Shown here: positions 53,056 to 64,000 of the stretch, in pieces | Position numbering within the stretch: position 1 is the stretch's first letter | Layout: each line of letters begins with the position of its first letter | From: Liolophura sinensis | Lineage: Eukaryota > Mollusca > Polyplacophora > Chitonida > Chitonidae | NCBI RefSeq assembly: GCF_032854445.1 | Contig: NC_088302.1 | Location: 45,172,521-45,236,520, forward strand | DNA length: 64,000 bases | Direction: 5' to 3' | Translations under genes and position numbers: made by a program | Notes under the pieces: generated by a model | The model's input: only the letters and a program-made list of their open reading frames with translations | The model's database searches: none | Told to the model about the DNA's origin: nothing

Positions 53056-56000
53056 CAACAGCCAGGTAAATGGGTTTTTGGGTTGCACTGTATATGCCGT
53101 TGATCTCATTACCATGCCTCCCTCTAGAATCTCAAACATGTTCTGCCATCTTTAGGACTTTTCTCTGCAAACATGTATCACATGTGAAATTTGCTATTTA
53201 TTCCAGTTCAAGCGCACACAGTAATATTATTAATGTGTGTAACAAAGCTGACTTGAGCCAGTACATTTTGCACACATGTATTCCTGACAGCTTTAGAAAC
53301 CCCCATAGGTTCTGAGTTGTACTGAACACTTAAGCATCTCCAATGGCTATATTTACAATAATATTCAAACTCCTCATCTGTTTATATTTCATCTTGCCAG
53401 TGACTTGGTCTTCCTGCAATGGGTTTAATAACCATGATGTGGTAGGCAAATAAGTTATGGGGACACATAGTTGTGACTTCTTTAGAGCATTCCAAAACCA
53501 AGCCTGAGCCCTTTGTCATCGGATTATCGTTGGACAGCTTTTGTGGGTTGGGATAACAACGGCTATGGAGATAAAGAAAGCTGAGCCTTATACTCCGGGC
53601 ATCACTTGGAAACTTGATTTGTTTGCATAGCATGTGCATGTTACCAGATTTCTGGCATTGTTTTTCTGGTTGTTTATTTTTAACATCTTGGTCAGTAATT
53701 ATGAATATCATTCAGTGCTCTTTTGAGATCTCTTGTGCTCCATTTTAATGTGTACATTAAAGAGCTATGTTTCACATTGTCTTGTGGCAATTGCTTACAT
53801 GCCTCTTATTCCATGTATTTGGCGTTAGTGCAATAGCAGAGGAGAGTACTAGTAGTACACAATGTGTAAAACACGGCCTTACATTAATTTTCTGTACAAT
53901 GTCTTGGTTGTTTTAGATTCAGCTGTATGCAATGCAAATAACAAATCAAGGTAATAGAAAAATTGTGGGACACAAACAAAAATCATCTGAAATAATATCA
54001 TGTTATGCTTTAAGGCTGGGTTAGATTCATGTTTGGGATGTATTTCCATTGGGGGACAGAAGAAAGGATCTTCAGCGTAAAGAGAAGTGCATACTATCCG
54101 TCGTTGACGATATGTGAAAAACATGTATTTAATGGATTGTGCTTTGTCTACGTTCAGCGTCCATTCTCAGTGCTAGAGTTGTGTTCATCCGAGTTGACAC
54201 TCACGTGGTAGTGGTCCAGACTGCCAAACTTGAACAAACCATAATGTAGGTTTGGGTTTAAAGAAGCTTAATTTGAGGATTATCAGAAACAATAGGTAAA
54301 GAAATTAAGTCCATATGATGTATTTTCGCTTTAGAGAATGTTGTGAACATTGATTATATGTAAAGAAAAATTGAAGTAAATGAATAATGGGTTCTACAAC
54401 CTAGGGTTGAGACTCTCAGTACAAGTCTAAGATACCCCAAGACGTGTATTAATTGGTTAAAGCTCATGACAGTGTTGACCGGTCAGCACCCAGATTTATC
54501 CTTGGGTTGATTTTCATATCCTTATTGTTTAAGGGGACATGGAATTGATATTTTTCCAAGGATAAATAGAACCATGTAAATAAAATATGTATAATAGGTC
54601 TTGTATAGGAAACCGTTCCCCGAATTGTATACAATGTCGCTTTGTTGAATATTTTTTGGGGAGAAGTGTTATGTTGTCAAAATCACATTTGTACAGATTG
54701 TTAAAATGCTGTATGTTTTTAAAGATTTATCATGTTACTAAAGTAAATAAAAAAGAAGTTACACCTTTTGTGTTTTTGTTGTGTTTTTGAGGGGAGAGGG
54801 TACTGGCTGGGAGTGACTATACTATATTGCTACTACTCCCGTGACGAAGAGAAGAAGATGGAAGAGATCGAAATTCAGCTGCGTAATGTTGCACATAACT
54901 TAAGTTCAACCATACCCCAGGCTTGAGTCTTGTCGAAGACTTTTTCGAAGTGTGAGGTAACTTGATCCTTGGAAACAGACATATTTATTTCATTCGTCAA
55001 GCAAAATTGACGTTTCGACTCAATAATCGCAAGGCCATTGGTCTATTAAGATTACAAATTCAAAAAACAGGACGGACTTATTAATGAGAAGCAGTGAACA
55101 GTTTTCATTACTGCTGGAAAGACGCAAGGAATGTTCTAGGGGCATAAATTTAACCAGTATCCAAATCGCCTACAACGCGGGTTTCTGAAGTTGTGAGTCA
55201 AAGTACACGTCTCGGTTGCACTCTGGATGCAAGTGTTAATGTATTCGCTGTGAAGATTTTATTCAACAGGATGAAAATATGGCTGAAGGCCCGGGTAAAT
55301 GGAATTAGACAACTATGATGAGATTCTGGGCACTGAGTTTATGTTTACATACATGAGAATTGTACTCTTGTAATAAACGTATAGAGTGAAGGCTGGACTA
55401 CCTTAATACAGCACTTTTTGTAATAACTTGCGGGGAGCGGGCCATGGTTTTATGGGTCGTTAGGATGCTAGATGCTCGTTCACTACCAGTCTTGGACAGG
55501 GAATGTTAAGTGTCGCCGCTCTCACTCCGTGTTGGCAATGTGGAGCCTTGGTGAGATTAAGGTCGACGCTCAGTCAAACGTTCGTTGATGACTATTTGTC
55601 TTCCACCAATATGGTGGGGAAGTTTGTCACTGACTTGCCAGAGGTTGGCGACATGGTATAAGTGTAAAATTTTTCAGTAAAGCGTTAAGAAAAAATGGAA
55701 CAAACTAGAACTGCGTGCAGTTATACGGCTTCCAAGCGGTCCGTACACACAGCTTTTAGCGTCCACTTCCTAAAACTTTCCACTTTCTCCACCACAGACT
55801 GTTCAAATCTATCAATTTTATGCTCCTCTGGAAAGACCCCAGGTTTGTTTTATACGTGAAAAAAAAATACACGTAATCCATGCTAGACAATAAACTCTCT
55901 GAACGAATGAATTGCACGTACCTTCTCGAAACTAGATCTCGTGTTTTCAACGAAAACAAAACTATTGTACCAGGCATCACGATCTCCCACAAACAAACCA

Positions 56001-56558
56001 TCCAGACTTAAATCCAAATGAATTTGGTAAGAATGATAAGGAGTAGACTGAATTTGAACTCCAGGCTGCGAGGACTGGTAGTCTTGTGCCTAATAATTTC
56101 ATGGTAATTAAAAAAAAAAAAGAGAGAACAATGATTGGCACGAATGAACTGGATTTGAACCTAAGACTGCTAGCGACGAAGTTCATTTGGGGCTATGGTG
56201 AAAGACGGTGAAAAGAAAGAAAAAAAACATAAAAACATTGCTCTCAAATAGAAGTGCTTGGCCACATGTATAGAGAAATTGTTTCTCTGTTCTACTGCTC
56301 TTGTCGCCAGACAGAATTAGAATGCACACTCTGTAGATAGCGCGCTACAGTGAACGGGTTTCATACAGTCTTGCACGAAACTTCCATGTTCTTTGAATGG
56401 GAGGTTTTGTCATTTTTGTATGTATGTACGCTGGGGATTTTACGTCATACTTCATATTTTTGATGTTTTTTTGGTCATAACCTGAAAACTGTACCAAGCA
56501 CAAAAATATAATTCTTACAGATTTGTAATCCTGACGTCAAGGTGTACTAGACAGTGTG

Positions 56559-57937
56559 TTTATTTAAGCAATTTTTAGACTTGATCCACTTTTTAGCTAT
56601 TTTTATTGGTCAGTTACAGCATACCAAACAGGAATTTATTTTACAATCTAGGTACGTCGATTCACCCAAAACTTGCAACTGAAATTTCATCCAAAGATCG
56701 TTAGCCGATTTATGGAAAAAGATGGTTTAAGCTTACCAATATAATTCAACAGGGCTGCTATATCACGTGACTAGTCAAACAGCACAACACGTCAAAAGCT
56801 GCTTCATATGTTGGCGATTAAAGCTGCCGTGTTTATTTTTTCTATGTATACCGGTTTTGGAGATATTGCAATTTTACGAGCTGACGATGAATAAAAATAA
56901 CAAGTTTTTAAACGCATTTTAATGGCAAAACTATCAGCCATAGCTCTGCGGCCCTACAGTCAAAAATGAGAACTGTAGTTGAACGATCTGCTGACCAATT
57001 TTGAGCTTCATGGCTATTACGGTGTCCGGTCACCTGACATTTGAAAATGTCACTAAAATGAACTATATCCGCAATTTAAAGAAAAACTATACATCGTAGA
57101 AAAGAAAACTGAAACCATGGTTGTATTCAGCTGGCCAAACTAAATCATACTGCTATCTTGTTTTTGCAAACTTCAAACACATGTCATCACGTGACTAAAA
57201 CGACCAATAGCGAGCTTACACATTTCTTGACCGACTTCCATAACATTTTCAATCCTGATACCCTCAGTAGTCTTGTACATGCATATCAATTTTCGATGCT
57301 TTCGAATCAGCGGTTCTGGAGATTCTGGCAAGATTTTTCTCCAATCTTGCCCAAAAGTGGGTCACAGATGGGTAAAGTTTTATACTCCAGCAGGTATACG
57401 CTAAGCAGTAGACCTACTAGACATTCGGTTTATATAATCATTTTAAGCAGTTTTTATACTTGACCTACTTTAAAGCTTATTTCCTTGGTCAGTTACAGTA
57501 CAACTTGCACACCAAACAAAACGTTTTTGTGCAATACAGGTACGGCGATCCATTTCAAATTTGCAGGTGAAATTTCATCCAAACATCAAATGACCCTGGG
57601 GTGAGCTTTAATTGCAATTTAAAGAAAAACTATACACCGTAGGAAAAAACTAAAACCACGGTTGTCTTCAGCAGCCAAACTACATCTCATATTTCTTCAA
57701 AATTCAACCACAGGTCATCACGTGACTAAAATGGCCAATAACGAGCTACCACATTTCTAGATCGATTTGCATAAAATTTTCAATCCTGATACCCTCAATA
57801 GTCTTGTAAATGCATAACAATTTTAAATGCAATCGGATCAGCGGTTCTGGAGAAGAAGTTTGTTGTAGATTTCCATACTGCTTCAATAAGGCCAAGAATT
57901 GGGTCAGAGATGGGTAAGTTTTATACTCCAGCAGGTA
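56559..57937. repeat. Tandemly duplicated composite repeat
   Basis: The segment at 57071-57396 recurs at 57614-57937 (pitch about 540 bp), with shared 'gcaatttaaagaaaaactat', 'catcacgtgactaaaa', 'ttttcaatcctgatacc' and 'actccagcaggta'. The preceding segment at 56559-56700 likewise recurs at 57427-57590 ('ggtcagttacag', 'aaatttcatccaaa'). Order is preserved in both copies. Confidence 0.85.
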
Positions 57938-58099
57938 GCCCAATCGATTTGGTAATGAACATGTGTAGAAAGTTAACAGCTGTGACACACAGTTTTTTCG
58001 CAAATGGAAAAAAACCCCAAAAATAACAGTTGTCAGAGAAGAAGAAAAATAATCTGAGCGTGAATAGTCTTCCAGAGGAGCGTACTGGACATCCAGTTC

Positions 58100-58436
58100 T
58101 TTTGAGTAAATGAATGAGTGAGTGAGTGCTTGGGGTTTAACGTCGTACTTAACAATTTTTGAGTCATATGACGACGAAGGAATCCTTAGAGTGCATGTAA
58201 TGTGCCCCCTTGTTGCAGGACGGATTTCCACCGCTCTTTTATCTAGTGCTGCTTCACTGAGACACCTTACCGAAGGCAAGTAAGTTGCCCCGTCCGAGCC
58301 ACTATACTGATACGGGTCAACCAGTCGTTGCACTGTTCCCTTCATGCTAAACGCCAAGCGAGGAAGTCTTAAGTGTCATTTGACCCAGGATTGACCACAG
58401 ATCTACCTCTCCCGAAGCGGACGCTCAACCACAGTT
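58100..58436 (+). repeat. GAGT-headed interspersed repeat, longest copy
   Basis: Begins 'gagtgagtgagtgcttgggg' and contains 'taacgtcgtactt', 'tcatatgacgacgaaggaat' and 'gctgcttcactgagacacc'. Shorter pieces lie at 92-160 and 8640-8750. I recall this sequence as common in mollusc genomes, possibly SINE-like. The minus-strand open frame of about 200 codons across it is a repeat artefact. Confidence 0.7.
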
Positions 58437-58667
58437 CTTTTGAATTCCTTTAACTAAAGCTGACTTTGTTAGACAGACACCTTGCATGAATGGATAAAGT
58501 TGCCTTGTGGAAAGAATATTCTTCGCCAAGAGTAATGGCCAGGAAAACTACTACGAAGTTGGGGATAAAACTGGCGTGAATAAAAAGAGCAAAAAGATCA
58601 CTGGATGGAAGCATATTTTCTTTTAACAGATTTAAACAGATAAAGAACAGATCATATCGTCATATCA

Positions 58668-61600
58668 CTATGAGTTAATAGGCGCCACAATGATGGCGTA
58701 CTGATTACCAGAGTGGCCGGAGACATGATGGGTGCCGGAGATGGCATTAAAGGTGTAAAACTCGGCCGACTGAAAAACAAGAATATAGAATAATTGTAAG
58801 TGATAACGAAAATCACAAATGACATAAACATTACAGAGGACGTCATTAAGTGGAATAAATTAAAAGATAGCGCCTTCAAGCATTGTAAGCTAAAAAGCAG
58901 CCTCTAAGATGACCACATATAAACTCTGATCGATATTTTCTGAACTATGGAGTCAAACACCAAACATGAGGATACTCTATATTCAGTGGATATATCAGTT
59001 GATCCTTCAAACAGACAGCTCATAGGCCTACCTTGCCTGAGGTTCGAATGTGGAAAACCGTTTTTTTAATTCTCCATTCAAAATTTAACGGCTGGGCAAT
59101 TCTTTGAAGAGGTTATACCTTTGCAGTTTTTGAAATCTTGAAAACCCGAACGACTTAAGAGATTCAGTAATATTTACCTCTGCGTGGGCCAGCAGAACAG
59201 CAACCGTTTTCCCATTGACTGTGTTCACAGCTACTTCGTCCGACCCTGCCTTCCCCGATGTCTTGGTGAAGACATTCCAAACTAGACGACGGTCAAAACC
59301 GGAAGGAAGGCCTGGTGAGAATGACAAATCGGAAATATCTTCGATTATACCTTGGTGAATGTTTTTATGTATACAACGTTCTTTCTCAAATCGTTCGTTT
59401 TATAGCTAAGGTAATGATCATGAAAACTTGAATAGTGTTATCATTATAAGACTGACTGGAGAAACTTACCTCCACTTTTCCATTTTTTTCCTCAGTTTGA
59501 CAAGGATTACAGATATATTAGATATTTCAATGCCATGTAGGCTGTGCCCGAGATTTGAGGCAAAAGATCGGTCAGCTTCGGTCCAATCGATTTTTTTTGC
59601 TATTATTCTGTAATAACTAATAATACCTTTCACAAAATATTAACCTCGTCTGTCCACGCATTATCCTTCACAAACTGTCAAACGTTCGTGAAATTTATAA
59701 TGCATTGTAAATTTTTCAAACCTAAGAATCATTTTAACACTATAAATAGTAGCCTACAGGTGAGTATGATATCTTCTGAAAAGCAATAATTTGAGCTACC
59801 GGTACTCTTTGTTCGGTAACTAGAAAAAAAAAATGGTTTGATCAGCGAATATTGCTAAGAAAATCTCGGGTGTATATGGCCTGTTTAAGAATACATTACC
59901 TGAAAACTGCCCAGGTCTTTTTACCTAGATTGGATATATGTCGAAATAATGGAATGTGACTTGATTATGGATAATACTACACTGGTGGAGAATTTCGCCA
60001 TTGCAACCCCTAAAATAGCACATGCCTTAGCTGACCCTTTGACCTGAACCCAAAGTAGCACCATAGGTCCCAATACATGAAAAATATCAATGATGGGGAG
60101 GGTGGTATTATATTGTGAAAATTTCTCATCTGTTGGACAGTATAATATTAAAATCCTCCGAAAGAAAGGACTTACCCAGTAATACGGCATCGTTGCCACC
60201 ATAGTCAGCGACCTTGTGCCCATTGACACTCAGGGAATCTCTATGTTCTATAGAAGCTACAGACGTTTGTGCAGCCACGACTACCCCGTCCTTCCCAGCA
60301 GCAATGCTCTGTGTACTTACACTGTTTCCAGAACCACTGCTCAACCTATGGGACAACATAACATACTATACAGCATGGAGAGTAACATCAGAGCAACCAC
60401 GACAATGTGATGACTGACAGATCAATCGGTTACATGCAATCGGTGAATCCTTTTCGTTCTAAACGCGTTCCACTTTAAACTATCTTTCTTTGTGTAGCCA
60501 CCTTACCGATACAACAGCGCTGCAACAGCATATAAGAATGATTCAACGTTGTAAGCCTTAACAAAAGATCTGCCGCGAAGGATAGAATTACACGAACATT
60601 GGTTAACAAATGAAATGAACGCATAGGAATTTTAAAGTACTTTTAATCAGTATTTACAACCTCTGTATCGCATTATAAGACAGCAGTTACCTGGCCAGAA
60701 AGAAAGAGCTTCTCTCCAATGCACCATGTTCTGGGTTGTATCGGCCCAAGAATGTGAGGGAATGTGCTCCATGCATCCCGTACGTTTGCGTGTACTTATC
60801 ATAGCCTGGCTGAATATCATGGTGGACTGGCTTCAGCCTGTGAAGTTGAAAACAGAGAACAAGGTAAAAAGAGTATTTGACTTCATTATTTTATCACAAA
60901 TTAGCTTTTGCTAACATAGACGCCCAAGTTGTTACGCTGCAGAAGACACCCGGTTGGTCAGTCGAAATTTTCTGTGTTCACACTGTCGCAATCGTGAATA
61001 CAAATACAACCTACCCGTGAAGACATCCTTCTGACTATCACCTACACGTGGTCAAAGACGTCTTTATGATGATTACCAAAGATACTTATGTGAGTATTAT
61101 TCACGGATTATTTACCCGTGAAGAGGTTTATATGAGGATCACTCACTCGCGAAAAGACCCATATGAGGATTACTTACATAGACAAGAAACATCTATGAGG
61201 ATCGCTTACACGTGAAGACACCTTTATGAGGATCATTTACCCGTAAACAGGCCTACATGAGTATCAAGTACCCGTGAAGAGGCCTATATGAGAATTACCC
61301 ACTCGTAAAAACAGCCATATGAGGATTACTTACCCATTAAGAAACATCTAGGAGGATCATTTACACCCAAATGTTAAGACACCTACATGAAGATCACCTA
61401 TCCGTGAAGACACCTTCATGTACACAAGTATCGCCCACCCGTGAAAACACCTGTATTAGTATGACCTACACGTGTTCAAAGACACCTATATGAGGATCAC
61501 GTACCCGTGAAGACTGCCATGGTTTTTTCTGGATCTCAGTAGGCTGGATCCGGAAGATGCTGTTTCCTCCGTCCGTGTAACCGCTCATATACAGCTTCTT

Positions 61601-64000
61601 GTCGTGGTCATTGTAATACAATCTCTGCACTCTGCTGTCCGCCATGTTTTGTGTGTCGTATCTTCCTCACCTAAAAAATGAGAAGACAAAATCTATATAC
61701 ATAATAAGTTCTTCGTTACTCAGCTGCTCTTTCACGGGATATCATTCAACGTTTTTTAACATTTTATCCAGCAACGCTTTGTGTAATTTCACAAATGGTG
61801 AAAAATAGCCTTTATACTAAATGAATGCGACAGATCAAATTCGTCGAATCGATAAATCGCACCCGTTGGTTACGGCTTTAAATGACGGCGGTCAGACTGA
61901 ATAGGTCGATAAAACCATGGAGGAGCTCAGAGGAAACTACAGCACGTGACTAGGGAAGACCACAGCATAAAATTACCAAACATCTTTTGTAAACAATCCC
62001 AGACTACATTGTTTTTTTCTGAGCTTCAACAAGAAAAGGCACACATTGATATATTTTATCCCAACCAGGGCAAAGAGCGTGTATGTATAAAAATAGTGTA
62101 AAACTGCTCATCTGATCATAAGCAGTAGATCACTTTCAAGACACACCTTTAGTTTGGCTTGGATCTGTTTTTTGAATATAGAATAAATTACACGTCTAAT
62201 AATAATTCTGTGTTGGGTGCCTACAATTTGTAATTATTATGGACTGGTTGAAATACTGCCATTGTATGTGGCGTTTAAACTCAAAAAATTCTCTCGACTG
62301 TTCCTCTTTCTGCCAGCATTTAATATAGCTGACAGCTTTATTTTAAATACTGTTCTAAACACAGAAACTTATTAAAACCACACCTTGACACAAAGATTAA
62401 AATTTGACATCGATATTCAAATCTCGTAGTTTTTCTCTCGTGTTCGCCAATCACTATGCTACAAGCTCTGATTTGTTATTTATTTATTTAATCCGTGTTT
62501 CACACCGTATTCAAAAATACTTCACTTATAAGACGGCTGCTAGCATTTTGGTAGGATGAAACCTTTCAAAGCACACAGGAAACCCAAGGCCATCGGTGGT
62601 TTGCTGACAGAAAACAAACTTTGGTTAATTACATGTATATCAGTTTGGTATAGTGTACCAAAGAGAAACGGCGGGCATCTAATCCTCCTAATATATGAGA
62701 TTTCTGGTATCAATTAACATTGATTTAAATATGTACAGAATAAATTAATAGACTGATTGATCAATTGATGATGATTCGACTGCGGTTTTTAGTCAGGAGG
62801 TACCTTACAAAAAGCGGTGATTTATTCCAGGTACTCTGACTTCAGGAAACTTATTTGACCTGACCGTACTCTTGTAAGTACAAAACGCATATAATTTTCC
62901 CATTTCGATACAACATTCTAGGCATCCGGTAATCCATCCATTTCTCTATAAGGAGGCATTATTTAATATGACCCATTGAAGTCTCCGAGGCTTGGTCCCC
63001 ATGCATTGTTTTCATATGATTGTTTACTAAATATGACCTCAACAGTGTATTTGATTAGTGCCGTCTAGGGATTGGTGTAAGTTACTAATGTTTAAGTATT
63101 TATATGAATAATTAGAATAAATCCCTGAGGTAAACTGTCGATTTTCACCGAGAACGTGTGACCATTTTTAAACTTCATATCAAATTATTTAATATGTATG
63201 GCTTACCAGACACGCAATAATCCTTCCATTTTTCATGGGCCAATGCATAGTCCAGAGCTACCATACAAGGAACTTGGACAGGGACGTGGTGTGGATGATT
63301 TTGAATGAAGTAACCGTAAATAATCTGAAAAACACAGGAAATTTGTTTTCATTGCTTAAAATAGATTGCAGAAAAGAGTTAACTTTCTGCTGTTCATTGG
63401 GGGCATGAGGAAAGCGCTATATTCGAGCTGAATGAATTTGCAAAGCGATTCATACAAAGGTTAGTCGTTATTATGAAATTAATACAGAAATGCGAACTAT
63501 ATAGTCACAATAAATCCAGGAGTTGTTATCCATAAGTAATACCTCTGTCAATCTATACATAGTCTTGTGACTTGCTTAAAAAAGGATATGTAAGGGCCCC
63601 TTAAATATACACGTGGGGAATTTAGTAATGACCAGATACAGCCTTATATATCACCATTTATGACAGGATGCTGCATGAGGAAGTTATGAAACAACGATGA
63701 ACGTTTTCCATTGAAATGCTAATGAAAACGTTTGGCTAAGACGTTGACGGTCAACTACGTGCCTGTCACATGCCACTATTTTGGCACATTTATTATCCGC
63801 ACATTTAACCGTGTTAGCGAGAACTGCACGTGGCAAGTCAGGATATAAACCAGCTACTGTAGATTTTCAAGGTTATACGGTACCGTTTTGTGTTGGGGGT
63901 CGATAGCCACGTCCCCGAAGTGATGTCCGCCTGCGTGGACACTCTTCGAGCCCAGCTGTTTTCCGTGAGAGTCCAAACGTACAGGTACTCGTTGGAGAGA
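58668..64000 (-). CDS. Propeller-like protein, unrecognised; 5' end outside window
   Basis: Minus-strand exons: 64000-63884 (continues off the edge), 63324-63207, 61665-61505, 60830-60691 (or from 60837), 60345-60176, 59311-59178 and 58769-58668, ending in TAG; at least 313 residues are visible. The protein is a series of short beta-strand pairs with Gly/Asp turns: GDVAIDPQHKTIIYGYF, VQRLYYNDHDKKLYMSGYTD, AGKDGVVVAAQ, GSDEVAVNTVNGKTVAVLL and GNQYAIIVAPINS. This pattern suggests beta-propeller blades of the SBBP/quinoprotein kind, but I cannot name the family. A Met at the MADSRVQ segment is internal: the preceding exon joins it in phase through acceptor GTGAG. The join of the third and fourth exons is unsettled: the strong donor CGG|GTACGT is in phase 0, while the best acceptor CACAG|GCTG needs phase 2. 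Confidence 0.65.
61009..61517 (-). repeat. Intronic minisatellite made of 5' splice-site copies
   Basis: About 15 units of 30-32 bp. Plus-strand unit example: 'atgaggatcac' then 'gtacccgtgaagacacc'. The last unit overlaps the exon end and its real donor (CTTCACGG|GTACGTGATCC on the minus strand), so each unit carries a copy of that donor region. Several copies have consensus donors (GTAAGT at 61177-61172 and 61333-61328). Confidence 0.88.
62468..62612 (-). mobile_element. SINE 3' fragment in the last gene's intron
   Basis: Tail-first copy (TTATTTATTTATTT), then a diverged GTGTTTCACACCGTA block and body. The tRNA head is missing. It is in sense orientation to the host gene. Confidence 0.75.

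Larger units (their letters stand above)
52320..58667. other. PAN3 3' UTR and repeat-rich spacer
   Basis: Candidate PAN3 poly(A) signals lie at 53050-53055 and further on near 54.6-54.75 kb. The rest holds a small inverted-repeat element (52848-52987), short Lys/Ser-rich chance frames, tRNA-B-box-like pieces near 56.05-56.17 kb, a duplicated composite repeat (56559-57937) and the GAGT-headed repeat (58100-58436). No gene is supported. Confidence 0.55.

Noticed and set aside
55250-55310. Possible short first exon (ATGGCTGAAGGCCCG then GTAAAT)
   Set aside because: Only about five codons before a donor-like site, with no downstream exon in phase. Chance is enough.
57746-58357. Minus-strand open frame of about 200 codons
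   Set aside because: It runs through the GAGT-headed interspersed repeat and non-repeat flank, with no domain. It is best explained as a repeat artefact.

Overview
The window is nuclear DNA from an animal. Genes are split by GT-AG introns of roughly 0.1-2.7 kb, base composition is AT-rich, and tRNA-derived SINE copies, minisatellites and small inverted-repeat elements sit in introns and spacers. Two interspersed repeats (a tRNA-headed SINE with an AAAT tail, and a repeat beginning with a GAGT run) look like families I remember from bivalve and other lophotrochozoan genomes. A mollusc or related marine lophotrochozoan is therefore my best guess, made from memory and not checked.

Layout, left to right: (1) about 0.98-1.24 kb, + strand, the 3' end of an unrecognised gene; (2) 2.3-9.4 kb, - strand, SUPT7L (STAF65-gamma, SAGA coactivator subunit); (3) 11.1-16.8 kb, + strand, TTC29 (ciliary TPR protein), head to head with SUPT7L; (4) 19.0-23.9 kb, - strand, SQSTM1/p62 (selective autophagy receptor), tail to tail with TTC29; (5) 24.4-34.2 kb, + strand, SREBF (membrane-tethered bHLH-zip sterol regulator), head to head with p62 with only about 500 bp between start codons; (6) 34.4-39.2 kb, a gene-poor spacer; (7) 39.2-52.3 kb, + strand, PAN3 (deadenylase adaptor pseudokinase); (8) 52.3-58.7 kb, a repeat-rich spacer; (9) 58.7 kb to the right edge, - strand, the 3' part of a propeller-like protein I cannot name.

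Exon models were built by hand by matching splice phases. SUPT7L, TTC29, SQSTM1, SREBF and PAN3 were recognised from remembered family sequences, and all but a few junctions keep frame.

Main points for follow-up: the p62/SREBF shared promoter carries a sterol-response-like site at the classic distance from an inverted CCAAT box, plus an M-box and CRE sites on the p62 side. An intronic minisatellite in the last gene appears to be an amplified copy of that gene's own 5' splice site. The SREBF gene carries six single-base frame breaks that look like assembly errors. The p62 protein has a Gly-Pro-Trp-His repeat insert while keeping ordered PB1, ZZ, LIR, KIR-like and UBA parts. No prokaryotic system, CRISPR array, rRNA gene, retrovirus-like element or Polinton was seen.
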